A stretch of 64,000 nucleotides of DNA from Limnohabitans sp. Hippo3 (GTDB lineage Bacteria > Pseudomonadota > Gammaproteobacteria > Burkholderiales > Burkholderiaceae_C): positions 1-64,000 of the forward strand of contig NZ_NESF01000013.1 in NCBI RefSeq assembly GCF_003063665.1. The letters run 5' to 3'. The first letter of the stretch is position 1, and each line of letters begins with the position of its first letter. Shown here one piece after another: positions 34,023 through 43,372 of the stretch. The notes beneath the pieces are model-generated. The model saw only the letters and a list, made by a program, of their open reading frames with translations, was not told the DNA's origin and did no database searches. Both the position numbers and the translations under genes were made by a program.

Positions 34023-35192
34023 ATGCGCATGACTTTGAAACTTTGGACCGTGCTGGTTTGGCTGCTGGGGCTGTTGCTGGTCCCTGTGCGTGCGCAGACC
34101 TCTTCGGAGGCGCTTCCGACGGCCATGGATTTGCACGAACAGGTTCATCGCATTCCGGTGTCGGTGCAGGATCTTTACGGTCGCCGTGAGCAACGTCAAA
34201 TTCCAGTCACCGTGTTCAAACCCGCTGGGCAAGGGCCGTTTCCCATGGTGGTGTTGAACCACGGTCGTGCCACCAGCCGCGAAAAAATGGCCCAGCCTTC
34301 GCGTTACCGCTATGAACAGCAGGCCCGTTATTTCGTGGGCAAGGGCTTTGTGGTCATGGTCCCTACGCGGGTTGGTTATGGAGAAACCTTCGACGGCTTT
34401 GATCCTGAGTCCAGCGGTGGTTGCAGCCAACCACGCATTGAACCCATGAGCCTGGCCGCATCGGACCAAGTGATTGCGGTGGCCGAATTCGCGCGCAGCC
34501 TGCCATTTGTCGACGCCACGCGGTGGTGGGTCATGGGCCAGTCGGTCGGCGGCTTGACCACGGTGGCCACCGCCTGGCGCAATCCGCCCGGCTTGCAAGG
34601 GGCTGTCAATTTTGCGGGGGGAACGGGTGGCGATCCTGTGGCGCGACCCGGCCGATCGTGTTCGTCAACGCAGATTGAACAGCTCTGGAAGTCCCGTGCC
34701 GCTCAGGCCAAGGCACCCATGCTCTGGCTGTATTGGGAAAACGACCTGTTTTGGGGGGCACAGGCCCCCAAAGATTGGCACCGGGCTTGGGTCGAGGGCG
34801 GCGGGCAGGCCGAGTTTCATCAGCTGCCAGCGGTGGGCCAGGACGGGCACTCGGGGTTCAGCATCGACATGGACCGCTGGGTGCCCTTGGTCGACGCTTT
34901 TCTGGCCAAAGCCGGTTACACCCAGGCGGCATTGCCCCCTGTGCCGGGGCCCAGTGACTTTGCCAAGATCGATGAGATCGACAAAGTGCCCGTCGGGGCC
35001 GAGACCCGGCAAAACCTGTACACCCGTTTTCTGGCCAGCCCTTTGCCTCGCGCTTTCGCCATCGGCCCCGGTGGTGCCGGCTTTGCCACAGGCGACTGGG
35101 CTGTGGGTCGCGCATTGGGTTTTTGCCAGGCACGCCGGGGCATCACCTGCAAGTTGTACGCCGTAGATAACCAAGTGGTTTGGAGAAACTGA
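34023..35192 (+). CDS. Secreted alpha/beta hydrolase in the liu run
   Basis: 389 residues. Signal peptide (LWTVLVWLLGLLLVPVRAQ), then an alpha/beta-hydrolase domain of the dienelactone-hydrolase type: PMVVLNHGRATSREK, nucleophile elbow WVMGQSVGGLTTVA with Ser, acid in LYWENDLFWG, and His in VGQDGHSGFSID. An extra C-terminal domain of about 100 residues follows with two Cys. It begins two bases after liuC and ends one base before liuD, yet a periplasmic hydrolase has no obvious part in leucine breakdown. Perhaps it releases an ester-linked branched acid or peptide outside. Two Met starts (34023, 34029) are possible. Confidence 0.8.
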   Translation: MRMTLKLWTVLVWLLGLLLVPVRAQTSSEALPTAMDLHEQVHRIPVSVQDLYGRREQRQIPVTVFKPAGQGPFPMVVLNHGRATSREKMAQPSRYRYEQQARYFVGKGFVVMVPTRVGYGETFDGFDPESSGGCSQPRIEPMSLAASDQVIAVAEFARSLPFVDATRWWVMGQSVGGLTTVATAWRNPPGLQGAVNFAGGTGGDPVARPGRSCSSTQIEQLWKSRAAQAKAPMLWLYWENDLFWGAQAPKDWHRAWVEGGGQAEFHQLPAVGQDGHSGFSIDMDRWVPLVDAFLAKAGYTQAALPPVPGPSDFAKIDEIDKVPVGAETRQNLYTRFLASPLPRAFAIGPGGAGFATGDWAVGRALGFCQARRGITCKLYAVDNQVVWRN

Positions 35193-35193
35193 C

Positions 35194-37203
35194 ATGTTCA
35201 AAAAAATACTGATCGCCAACCGTGGCGAAATCGCCTGCCGTGTCGCGGCCACCGCCCGTCGCATGGGCATCCAGACCGTGGCCATTTATTCGGACGCCGA
35301 TGCCGGGGCCAAGCATGTTCAAGCGTGTGACGAGGTCGTGCATGTGGGCGGCTCGGCCCCCAAAGACAGCTACCTGCGCTGGGAGCGGATTTTGCAAGCG
35401 GCCAAAGACACGGGCGCTGAGGCCGTGCACCCCGGCTACGGCTTTTTGAGCGAAAACGAAGACTTTGCCAAGGCCTGCGCCGCAGCGGGTTTGGTGTTCA
35501 TCGGCCCGCCTGCCTCGGCGATTTTGGCGATGGGCCTCAAGGCCGAGTCCAAGCGCTTGATGGAGCAAGCCGGTGTGCCGCTGGTGCCCGGTTACCACGG
35601 GGCCGACCAAGACCCCGCGCTGCTGCAGCGCGAGGCCGACCGCATCGGTTACCCCGCCCTCATCAAGGCCAGCGCCGGTGGCGGCGGCAAGGGCATGCGG
35701 GTGGTCGAAAAGTCCGAGGACTTTGCGGCGGCTTTGGCCAGCTGCCAGCGCGAGGCCATCAACAGCTTTGGCAGTGATGCGGTGTTGATCGAAAAGTATG
35801 TGCAGCGCCCACGACACATCGAGATCCAGGTGTTTGGCGACACGCAAGGCAACTGCGTGTATTTGTTTGAGCGCGATTGCTCGGTGCAGCGCCGCCACCA
35901 GAAGGTGCTGGAAGAAGCCCCGGCCCCCGGCATGACCGAAGCCCTGCGTGCACAAATGGGCGCAGCGGCTGTGGCCGCCGCCAAAGCGGTGAATTACGTG
36001 GGTGCGGGCACGGTGGAATTCATCGTCGAGCAAACGGCGTATGACCAGCCTGAGTCGATGAAGTTCTATTTCATGGAAATGAACACCCGATTGCAGGTGG
36101 AGCACCCGGTGACCGAAGCCATCACCGGCCTCGATCTGGTCGAGTGGCAGTTGCGTGTGGCCAGTGGCAAGCCGCTGCCTTTGCGTCAGGAGCAGCTGCG
36201 CATCCAGGGTCACGCCATCGAGGCGCGCATTTGCGCCGAAAACCCCGACAACAACTTCTTGCCCGCCACCGGCACACTGCAGGTCTACCGCAAGCCAAAA
36301 GCCACCAGCTTCGAGCGCGGCACGGTGCGTGTGGACGACGGCGTGCGCGAGGGCGACACCATCAGCCCGTTTTACGACTCCATGGTGGCCAAGCTCATTG
36401 TGCATGGCGACACGCGCGAGCAAGCGCTGGCCCGGCTCGACACCGCCTTGGCACAGACCCACATCGTGGGCCTGAACACCAATGTGCAGTTCTTGCGCCA
36501 TGTGGTCCGCAGTGACGCCTTTGCCACCGCCAAGCTTGACACCGCGCTGATCCAGCGCGAAGCCGCCGTGCTGTTCCAGCAGGAAACCGTGGGCTTGCCC
36601 GCCGCTGTGGCTGCGGTGGTGGCGCACACCCTGCACGCCGAAAAAGCCCTGCAGGGCGCAGACCCCTTCAGCCGCCGCGACGGCTGGCAGTCGCACGGCC
36701 TGTCACAACGCCGCTTTGAATTTGTCTGGCAAGATCAGCCGCGTTCGGCGCGTTTGAATTATTTGCACGACGGCGCTGTGAGCCTGTCGCTGGAAGGCGA
36801 CGAAGCCGCATCTGGCGTGCTGACTTTTGCTGCCGATGGCGCAGGCCTGTGGGTGCAGTGGGGCAGCGCCCCGCGAGTTTTCACTCAGCTCGACTGGCAA
36901 GGCGAAACCGCGCACCTCTTCACGCCCCAGGGCGCGACGCGCATCACCGTGCTCGATCCGTTGGCGCACGCTGGCGAAGCCGCGCAGGAAGGCGGGCGGC
37001 TCACAGCCCCCATGCCCGGCAAGGTGGTGTCCTTTGCCGTCAAGGCGGGTGACAAGGTCAAAGCCGGTCAACCGCTGGCGGTCATGGAAGCCATGAAGAT
37101 GGAGCACACCATCAGCGCGCCCAAAGACGGCGTGGTGGCCGAGCTGTTGTACGCACCGGGTGACCAAGTCGCCGACGGGGCAGAGCTGCTCAAGCTGGGC
37201 TGA
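35194..37203 (+). CDS. liuD: Methylcrotonyl-CoA carboxylase, biotin-containing (alpha) subunit
   Basis: 669 residues. Biotin carboxylase domain to about 450 (KKILIANRGEIACRV, KASAGGGGKGMRVV for ATP, MNTRLQVEHPVTEAITGLDL), a middle BT domain and a C-terminal biotinyl domain with the attachment Lys in AVMEAMKMEHTI. Works with LiuB to make 3-methylglutaconyl-CoA from bicarbonate, ATP and 3-methylcrotonyl-CoA. TTGGAG lies before the ATG. Confidence 0.95.
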   Translation: MFKKILIANRGEIACRVAATARRMGIQTVAIYSDADAGAKHVQACDEVVHVGGSAPKDSYLRWERILQAAKDTGAEAVHPGYGFLSENEDFAKACAAAGLVFIGPPASAILAMGLKAESKRLMEQAGVPLVPGYHGADQDPALLQREADRIGYPALIKASAGGGGKGMRVVEKSEDFAAALASCQREAINSFGSDAVLIEKYVQRPRHIEIQVFGDTQGNCVYLFERDCSVQRRHQKVLEEAPAPGMTEALRAQMGAAAVAAAKAVNYVGAGTVEFIVEQTAYDQPESMKFYFMEMNTRLQVEHPVTEAITGLDLVEWQLRVASGKPLPLRQEQLRIQGHAIEARICAENPDNNFLPATGTLQVYRKPKATSFERGTVRVDDGVREGDTISPFYDSMVAKLIVHGDTREQALARLDTALAQTHIVGLNTNVQFLRHVVRSDAFATAKLDTALIQREAAVLFQQETVGLPAAVAAVVAHTLHAEKALQGADPFSRRDGWQSHGLSQRRFEFVWQDQPRSARLNYLHDGAVSLSLEGDEAASGVLTFAADGAGLWVQWGSAPRVFTQLDWQGETAHLFTPQGATRITVLDPLAHAGEAAQEGGRLTAPMPGKVVSFAVKAGDKVKAGQPLAVMEAMKMEHTISAPKDGVVAELLYAPGDQVADGAELLKLG

Positions 37204-37215
37204 CAAAATCGGTCC

Positions 37216-38136
37216 ATGAACATCACCATCTGCTTTGACAAGCTCGACCCAGCCCCCTGGGTGCAGGGCCTGCAACAAGCCTTCCCAGAGGCCACAGTGT
37301 CGGCCTGGGCCCCCGGTGTACCACCCGCCGATCACGCCATTGTCTGGGCACCGCCCCAGCAGTTCATCGACGAGCAGCCGGGCCTGCAAACTCTGTTCAA
37401 CATCGGTGCGGGTGTGGACGCCTTGCTGAAGCTGAAGCTGCCGTCCAGCCTGAAGGTGGTGCGCCTGGACGATGCGGGCATGTCGGTGCAGATGGCCGAA
37501 TATGTGTGCCATGCGGTGATCCGGCATTTTCGCGAGTTCGATGGCTACGACGCCGACACGCTAGCGGGCAAATGGTCTTACCGCAAACCACGCAGCCGCG
37601 CCGACTTTGCGGTGGGCGTCATGGGCCTGGGTGTGCTGGGCGAGCGCGTGGCCAAAGCCTTGCAGGTGTTTGAGTTCCCGGTCAACGGCTACAGCCGCAG
37701 TCCCAAAAACCTGCCCGGCATCCGCTGCTTCAGCGGGGCGCAAAGCCTGCCCGAATTCCTGCAGGCCACGCGCGTGCTGGTCAACCTGATGCCGCTCACG
37801 CCCGAGACCGAAAACATCCTGAACCGGGCCACCCTCGCGCAGCTGCAAAAAGGCGGCTATGTCATCAACGTGGCCCGTGGCAAGCATTTGGTGGACGAAG
37901 ACCTGATCGCCCTGATCGACAGCGGCCATCTGGCTGGCGCCACGCTCGACGTGTTCCGCACCGAGCCCCTACCTGCCGATCACTCATTTTGGCGTCACCC
38001 GAAAATCACCGTGACCCCGCACACTTCGGCCCGTACCCTGCGCGAAGAAAGCATCGCGCAAATCGTGGGAAAAATGCGGGCGCTGCAGCGCGGTGAACCC
38101 ATCCGTGGCGTGGTGGACCACCACCGCGGTTATTGA
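37216..38136 (+). CDS. ghrA: Glyoxylate/hydroxypyruvate reductase A-type 2-hydroxyacid dehydrogenase
   Basis: 306 residues. Substrate Arg-bearing segment FNIGAGVDALLKL, NAD(P) motif VGVMGLGVLGERVAKAL, LVNLMPLTPETENIL, NVARGKHLVDEDLIALID, catalytic Glu in FRTEPLPADHSFW and His in VTPHTSAR. These fit the GhrA branch. Its place between liuD and liuE (12 and 16 bases) is not explained by the pathway; it may reduce a 2-oxoacid side product. Confidence 0.85.
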   Translation: MNITICFDKLDPAPWVQGLQQAFPEATVSAWAPGVPPADHAIVWAPPQQFIDEQPGLQTLFNIGAGVDALLKLKLPSSLKVVRLDDAGMSVQMAEYVCHAVIRHFREFDGYDADTLAGKWSYRKPRSRADFAVGVMGLGVLGERVAKALQVFEFPVNGYSRSPKNLPGIRCFSGAQSLPEFLQATRVLVNLMPLTPETENILNRATLAQLQKGGYVINVARGKHLVDEDLIALIDSGHLAGATLDVFRTEPLPADHSFWRHPKITVTPHTSARTLREESIAQIVGKMRALQRGEPIRGVVDHHRGY

Positions 38137-38152
38137 ACATTCAGAGAACCCC

Positions 38153-39061
38153 ATGACCCTCCCTTCACGCGTTCAACTCATCGAAGTCGGCCCCCGCGAC
38201 GGTTTGCAAAACGAAAAGCAGCCGGTGCCTGCCGAGGTCAAAATCGGTTTGGTGCACCGCCTGCAGGCTGCGGGCCTGACCGAGATCGAGGTCACCAGTT
38301 TTGTGTCGCCGAAGTGGGTGCCGCAGATGGCCGATAACGCGGTCGTGATGGCGGGCATCGCGCGCCAAGCGGGTGTGCGCTACTCGGTGCTGACGCCCAA
38401 CATGGTGGGCTTTGAGGCGGCGGTGGCTTCGAAGCCCGACGAGATCGTGGTCTTTGGTGCGGCCAGCCAGGCCTTCAGTCAGAAGAACATCAACTGCTCC
38501 ATCGAAGAAAGCATGGAACGCTTTGCGCCTGTGGTGCAAGCGGCGCTGGCGGCGGGCATCGCGGTGCGCGGGGCCATGAGCTGCACCGTGGGTTGTCCTT
38601 ACGAAGGCGAAGTTTCACCGGCCAGCGTGGCCCATCTGGCGGGTTTGATGAAACAGATCGGTGTGCAGCGTGTGGACGTGGCCGACACCATTGGCACGGG
38701 CACACCCCTCAAGGTGCAGCGTGCCATCGAGGCCACGCTGCAGCACTTCGACATCGACCACATCTGCGGCCACTTTCACGACACCTACGGTCAGGCGCTG
38801 GCCAACACCTTGGCCGCGTTGCAGATGGGCGTGTGGAACTTCCAGTCGTCGGTGGCGGGTCTGGGCGGTTGCCCTTATGCCAAGGGCGCCACGGGCAACG
38901 TGGCCACCGAAGACGTGGTGTACATGCTGCACGGCATGGGCATTGCCACCGGCATTGACCTCAACAAGCTGGTGGATGCGGGGGTGTTCATCAGCGATTT
39001 TCTGGGCCGCCAACCGAACTCGAACGTGGCCAAGGCCTTGTTGAACAAACGGGCGGGTTGA
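38153..39061 (+). CDS. liuE: Hydroxymethylglutaryl-CoA lyase
   Basis: 302 residues. DRE-TIM metallolyase: VQLIEVGPRDGLQNEKQPV, metal and substrate contacts in ISVAD-like RVDVADTIGTGTP and HFHDTYGQALAN, and the active-site Cys loop SSVAGLGGCPYAKGATGNVA. Cleaves HMG-CoA to acetyl-CoA and acetoacetate, the last leucine-specific step. Last gene of the run. Confidence 0.95.
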   Translation: MTLPSRVQLIEVGPRDGLQNEKQPVPAEVKIGLVHRLQAAGLTEIEVTSFVSPKWVPQMADNAVVMAGIARQAGVRYSVLTPNMVGFEAAVASKPDEIVVFGAASQAFSQKNINCSIEESMERFAPVVQAALAAGIAVRGAMSCTVGCPYEGEVSPASVAHLAGLMKQIGVQRVDVADTIGTGTPLKVQRAIEATLQHFDIDHICGHFHDTYGQALANTLAALQMGVWNFQSSVAGLGGCPYAKGATGNVATEDVVYMLHGMGIATGIDLNKLVDAGVFISDFLGRQPNSNVAKALLNKRAG

Positions 39062-39110
39062 GCGTGTGGGGGCAGGGTGTGTGCCACGCCCATCGCTCAC
39101 GGAGTGGGCT

Positions 39111-40724
39111 TTAAGACCCGTTGCCCGCCGACGGACCTCTTTCGGCTTGGGCCGCATCTTCTTCCACTGCGAGCGCCAGCGCCGCAGTCAGTTCGTCAAA
39201 GTGTGCGATTTCGGTCACGCCTGCGATGGTTTTGAGGCGGGGCGATTTGGGCTCGATCGTCCAGGCCCGGTCGGCTTGGCTGAGCATGTCCACGTCGTTG
39301 TCGTTGTCACCCACGGCCCAGATGGTGTCAAAGCGCGGCACGATGCGTTCGCTGCGAAACTGCGTCAGCACATGGTGCTTGGAAATGCCGATGTGCGCAG
39401 AGGCTGGGTCTGGCGCGTTACGGTCGGGCAAAAAGGCGCTGTTGATGCTCAACTCGCCCGTGCACACATCGCCTTGAAACTGCACCGTGTGCGCCAGCGC
39501 AAAGTCGGCAAAGATGCGTTTTCTCAGCACCTCGGCGGCCACAAAATAACTGTCGGACACCACACCCACCATGAAACCGGCCCGCTTGAAGGCCTTCACG
39601 CACTCGATCACGCCGGGCCGGATGGGCATGGCCTTGGCCAGAGCCTCGAACTTTTGGCGGTGCACAAATCGGAAAATTTGCGCGATGTTGGCACTGCGCG
39701 TCAGCGCGTCCGGGTTGCCGCCGTTCAGGTGCTTGTTCAGCTCCTCCACCTGGCCTGTGGCTTGCGCCAGCAAGGTGGCAAATCGGCTGGTAGTCACGGT
39801 GCCATCCATGTCCAGGAGCAGCAGTTTTGTGCGGTTTTTCTGGCGTGTGATGGCGTAGTCCCAGGAGGCGGTGGCCTGGCGCTGGCTTTCGTACATGGCC
39901 GTGATTTGCTCCACATGCAGTCGGCCCGATTCGCGGGCGCGGCTGTAGATCACGCGCGAGACCTCGTTGGCCATCGACGTCAGGTCCAGCAACGGCTGGC
40001 TGTCGTGTTCTAGGTGGCCTATGTCCACCTCGGCCAACTTGGCGTTGGCCCGCCAGGCATCGATCAGCAGGCCGATGTCCACGCCGTAGCCATCTTCGAA
40101 CGTGAGTTGCTGCAGCAGTGACTTGCGTGCCGCAATGATGCCGCCCAGGGGTTGGTTGAAGTGCGCCAGTTCCGGGAAAAACACCTTGAGCATGGGTTTG
40201 GCCGTGAGTTCGGTCACGCGACCGCCGCCCCGGCCAAACCGGGCTTTCACAAATTCAGCCTGGCCCGCAATCAGGGGCCGGGCCAGGTCGCTGATGATGC
40301 CGCTGCGCAGGCCTTTGAGGTCACCATCGAGGTAGACCAGAATTTCGCTTTGCGCCACCCGCGCCCCATCGGCCATGGAGGCCCCCTTGCCCAGCAAACT
40401 GCTGGTGATCACGCGCGCGCCGGCCTCGCGGGCCAGGCTCACGGTGCTGTCGACCGAGCTGTCGTCTACCACGATCACCTCGGCTGTGGCCGAATCGCTC
40501 AGGGCATAACGCACCACATCGGCGATGCGCTTTTGCTCGTTCAAGGCGGGGATGATGACGCTGACGCACGGCTGCAGCGGGGCTTCGAGCCGCAACGGGG
40601 CGGGTATGGGTGCCGTGGGCACGGATGTGACCTTGTCCGGCTTTTGCCATGAGGCCAGGCGATGGCTGAGCCAGCGCCGGATGCTTTGCCATGTTCCTTG
40701 CCATGTGCGTTGCCAAATGTTCAT
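39111..40724 (-). CDS. GpgS-like glycosyltransferase fused to a HAD phosphatase
   Basis: 537 residues in two enzyme domains. Residues about 50-280: GT-A family 2/81 glycosyltransferase (VSVIIPALNEQKRIADVV, IVVDDSSVDST, LLGKGASMADG, YLDGDLKGL, GGGRVTELTAKPMLKVFFPEL, QPLGGIIAARKSLL, EDGYGVDIGLLID), matching glucosyl-3-phosphoglycerate synthase. Residues about 325-520: HAD phosphatase of SerB type (LLLDMDGTVTTSRF, motif II VVSDSYF, motif IV WAVGDNDNDVDML). The natural reading is one polypeptide that makes glucosyl-3-phosphoglycerate and dephosphorylates it to the compatible solute glucosylglycerate. That is an inference; the phosphatase half could also be a regulator or act on another product. 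Monocistronic, minus strand. Confidence 0.75.
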   Translation of the reverse strand: MNIWQRTWQGTWQSIRRWLSHRLASWQKPDKVTSVPTAPIPAPLRLEAPLQPCVSVIIPALNEQKRIADVVRYALSDSATAEVIVVDDSSVDSTVSLAREAGARVITSSLLGKGASMADGARVAQSEILVYLDGDLKGLRSGIISDLARPLIAGQAEFVKARFGRGGGRVTELTAKPMLKVFFPELAHFNQPLGGIIAARKSLLQQLTFEDGYGVDIGLLIDAWRANAKLAEVDIGHLEHDSQPLLDLTSMANEVSRVIYSRARESGRLHVEQITAMYESQRQATASWDYAITRQKNRTKLLLLDMDGTVTTSRFATLLAQATGQVEELNKHLNGGNPDALTRSANIAQIFRFVHRQKFEALAKAMPIRPGVIECVKAFKRAGFMVGVVSDSYFVAAEVLRKRIFADFALAHTVQFQGDVCTGELSINSAFLPDRNAPDPASAHIGISKHHVLTQFRSERIVPRFDTIWAVGDNDNDVDMLSQADRAWTIEPKSPRLKTIAGVTEIAHFDELTAALALAVEEDAAQAERGPSAGNGS

Positions 40725-41008
40725 GGATGTTCACCTTTCGGGTAGATGCAAGCTGGGCGGCGGGCGTCTGGTGGCCCGGTGCGGTGTCCGACACGGCCGC
40801 TGGCTGCGTGATGAACCTGAAGACTCAGGTGCGGGCCTGCCCGTGGGTGGCCCATCAAGGGCAATCGGCTGCCCATCGAAGGATCATTTTACATTTGAGC
40901 AAATGCAAATCCATTGAAAGCTGGACACAAAGCGGCTTGGCCTTTTGTCACCAAGGTGCCAGCTTGGACTGGGCAGAGTGCAAATTCCAGTGTTCGCAGG
41001 CCGGTGGC
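40725..41008. other. Intergenic region with palindrome before the glycosyltransferase-HAD gene
   Basis: 284 bases between two minus-strand genes. It carries the promoter side of the fusion gene. An AT-rich core holds the palindrome CATTTG-AG-CAAATG (40892-40905) followed by CAAATCC, a plausible operator for the upstream-encoded MarR regulator. No gene seen. Confidence 0.4.
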
Positions 41009-41524
41009 TCACATCATGGCGATGGGGGTGTGTGCGGCTTGCTCGTCCACTTCCAGGCGGTTGATCAGCGCCGACAGATTGCGCTCGAGTTGCAGCAGTG
41101 TCACCTCGTCCATGCGCTGCAAGGCGTGGGGCAGAACACCTGCAAACGGGCCGGGAATTTTTTTGAGCAGTTTCAGACCTTCGGGCAGCACATACAACTC
41201 CACCACGCGGCGGTCGCTGCTGGATTTTTCGCTGTGCAACAGGCCGCTTTTGATCAGAGAGCGCACCAGGTTGCTGGTGGTGGACTGGTGGATGTCCATC
41301 AGGGCGGCCAATTGCGTGACCCTTAGGCCTTGGTGCTGGGCTACCAGGCTTAAGGCCCAGACCTGCGCACCGCCGATGCCGGACTGCTTTTCCATGGTCT
41401 GGAAATGGCGTCTGACGGTGTTGAAAATCAGCCTGAATTGACGCAAGACGCGGGCGGCATGGTCATCCAAAGCGGGGTATTCGCCGGTGTTAGGCGGTGT
41501 ACGCTGGGCAGTAAGGGGGGGCAT
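41009..41524 (-). CDS. MarR-family transcriptional regulator
   Basis: About 171 residues. Central winged helix: GAQVWALSLVAQHQGLRVTQ, LAALMDIHQSTTSNLVRSLIKSGLL and wing EKSSSDRRVVELYVLPEG, with flanking dimerisation helices. The ligand is unknown. It lies upstream of the glycosyltransferase-HAD gene on the same strand with a 284-base gap. MPPLTAQ at 41524 or the ATG at 41536 could start it. Confidence 0.85.
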   Translation of the reverse strand: MPPLTAQRTPPNTGEYPALDDHAARVLRQFRLIFNTVRRHFQTMEKQSGIGGAQVWALSLVAQHQGLRVTQLAALMDIHQSTTSNLVRSLIKSGLLHSEKSSSDRRVVELYVLPEGLKLLKKIPGPFAGVLPHALQRMDEVTLLQLERNLSALINRLEVDEQAAHTPIAMM

Positions 41525-41823
41525 GGTGGCACGCAAGCAGAAGTGAACAAAGCATACGCCAAAGCGTCCAGATCATCATGGCCCGTGAGCGGAAAAAAAG
41601 GGATGCAAGCCTCCCTGAAGCCTTGTTCTGGCCTTGAAAAGGGAGAGCTATTGCATTGGTACAAATAAAATGGGTTGAAGTTGAAAACCTGAGCATGGAT
41701 GGGGCAAGTCCTCTCATGCACACCCGCCAGGTACTTGAGCATCTGCCCCATATCCGGCCGGGGCATCCACTTGCACGCACAATGGAGGTTCTGTTTTTTC
41801 AAGAGCCACACAGTGTCGCGAAG
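41525..41823. other. Intergenic region between divergent marR and ybaK
   Basis: About 300 bases with no supported gene. It holds divergent promoters; an AT-rich tract (GGTACAAATAAAATGGG) near 41655 and an imperfect stem TGCCCC...GGGGCA near 41741-41762 are the only structures noticed. An open frame extending ybaK upstream to 41656 is not favoured, as YbaK proteins start at the later Met. Confidence 0.4.
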
Positions 41824-42336
41824 ATGAGTCCATTCGAACATCAGCTTTTGCCCGAAGGGGTACAGCGCGTGAAGGCAGCCTTACAAGCTGCAAGCCATTC
41901 CCACGCCCCGGTCATGCTCGATGGTGCTGCCCGCACCGCGCAAGAAGCCGCAGACGGCTTGGGTGTGCAGCTGGGCCAGATTGCCAAGAGCGTCATCTTC
42001 AAACGCAAAGAGGACGGTGCGGCCGTGCTGGTGGTCACTTCGGGTGACCGCCGGGTGGATGAGAAGAAAGTTTCGGCTTTGGTGGGCAAGGTGGGCCGTG
42101 CGGACGCCGACTTTGTGAAGGCGCAAACCGGTTTCAGCATTGGCGGCGTTTCGCCTGTGGCGCACCTGAACCCGCCCGTGACCCTGCTGGATCAGGACCT
42201 GTGGCGTTTTGACGTGGTCTGGGCCGCCGCAGGGCATCCGCATGGCGTGTTCCAGTTGCAGCCCGAAGACCTCAAGCGCCTGACCGGCGCGCCCGTGGTG
42301 GATGTGGTCCAAACCCTGCAAGAGGCTCGTGCATGA
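41824..42336 (+). CDS. YbaK/EbsC-type aminoacyl-tRNA deacylase
   Basis: 170 residues from MSPFEHQLLPEG. YbaK domain with the conserved Lys in GQIAKSVIFKRKEDG, VTSGDRRVDEKKVSAL and GFSIGGVSPVAHLNPP. Members hydrolyse mischarged tRNA such as Cys-tRNA-Pro. Downstream DUF1289 gene overlaps by four bases. Confidence 0.88.
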   Translation: MSPFEHQLLPEGVQRVKAALQAASHSHAPVMLDGAARTAQEAADGLGVQLGQIAKSVIFKRKEDGAAVLVVTSGDRRVDEKKVSALVGKVGRADADFVKAQTGFSIGGVSPVAHLNPPVTLLDQDLWRFDVVWAAAGHPHGVFQLQPEDLKRLTGAPVVDVVQTLQEARA

Positions 42337-42590
42337 GCGAACATTATTGGAAAAAGCTGGGTGAACGCGCTGCTCAGGTGTTGGCGCAGCCGTTGCCACC
42401 CGAACCCCATTCGGTGCCTTCACCTTGCGTGTCCCTTTGCCTGATGCACCCCAGCGCTGGCTGGTGTGATGGGTGCTTGCGTACCTTGTCCGAAATCGGG
42501 GGCTGGAGCCGTGCCAGCGAGGAAGAAAAACGGGCGGTGTGGGTGCAAATTCCGGAGCGCCTGCGCAAGCGGCAGGCGATGGCGCGCTGA
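42333..42590 (+). CDS. DUF1289-family protein
   Basis: 85 residues. Cys-rich core SPCVSLCLMHPSAGWCDGCLRTL, then EIGGWSRASEEEKRAVWVQIPERL, the hallmark of DUF1289, a probable small zinc or iron-sulfur knuckle. Function unknown. Coupled to ybaK by an ATGA overlap. Confidence 0.9.
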   Translation: MSEHYWKKLGERAAQVLAQPLPPEPHSVPSPCVSLCLMHPSAGWCDGCLRTLSEIGGWSRASEEEKRAVWVQIPERLRKRQAMAR

Positions 42591-42621
42591 GTGCGCACTG
42601 TTGTTGACATCGCAATTGACC

Positions 42622-43263
42622 ATGAAAACCATTCACTTTTACCTGGACTTCATCTCGCCTTACGCTTGGCTGGCGTTCGACGCCTTGCCTCAGACTTTGC
42701 AGGGCATCAGTTGCCGGGTCGTGCACAAACCGGTGGTCTTCGGGGCCATGCTCATGCACCATGGGCAGCTGGGGCCTGCAGAGATTCCCGCCAAGCGCGA
42801 TTGGACGTATCGCCAGGTGCAATGGCAAGCGCGGGCACAAGGCACGCCTTTGCAGCTGCCTGCCAGCCACCCCTTTTCTTCGCTGGGCTTGTTGCGCCTG
42901 GCCACCGCGTGTGATGCCGCAGGCGAGCCCAATCGCTGGGTCTGCGAGAAAATTTTCCGGCACGTCTGGTGCAGTGGTCTGGAGGCGGCCGATGCGCCGC
43001 GCCTGGCTGCCTTGACGGCCGATTTGGCACCCCCCAACGATCCGACCAGCGCAGACGTCAAGCAGGCCTTGAAGCGCAACACCGATGAGGCCCTGGCCTT
43101 GAACCTCTTTGGTGTGCCCAGTTTCGTGGTCGATGGGCAAGTCTTCTGGGGCAACGACGCCCTGCCCATGCTGCGCGCCTATTTGCTGGGCGACCCCTGG
43201 TTCCTGTCCGACGAATGGTCTGCAGCGGGGCAGTTGCCAGTGGGCATTCAACGCAAAGTGTGA
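42622..43263 (+). CDS. 2-hydroxychromene-2-carboxylate isomerase-type DsbA-like protein
   Basis: 213 residues of kappa-class GST/DsbA fold. The active-site motif is FYLDFISPYAWLAFDAL, with Ser replacing the DsbA Cys pair; KRNTDEALALNLFGVPSFVVDGQVFWGNDAL is the second signature. Enzymes of this group use glutathione to isomerise hydroxychromene carboxylates in aromatic breakdown, but many genomic members have unknown substrates. Confidence 0.85.
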   Translation: MKTIHFYLDFISPYAWLAFDALPQTLQGISCRVVHKPVVFGAMLMHHGQLGPAEIPAKRDWTYRQVQWQARAQGTPLQLPASHPFSSLGLLRLATACDAAGEPNRWVCEKIFRHVWCSGLEAADAPRLAALTADLAPPNDPTSADVKQALKRNTDEALALNLFGVPSFVVDGQVFWGNDALPMLRAYLLGDPWFLSDEWSAAGQLPVGIQRKV

Positions 43264-43372
43264 AGTGCTCGCAGCCCTGATCGGCCACGTCCAGCTTGGA
43301 TTGCACCACGAACTTGATGTGTGACAAGTTCGACGCCGGTCTGTGCTGGCATCATGCGCTTGGAGACACCCG

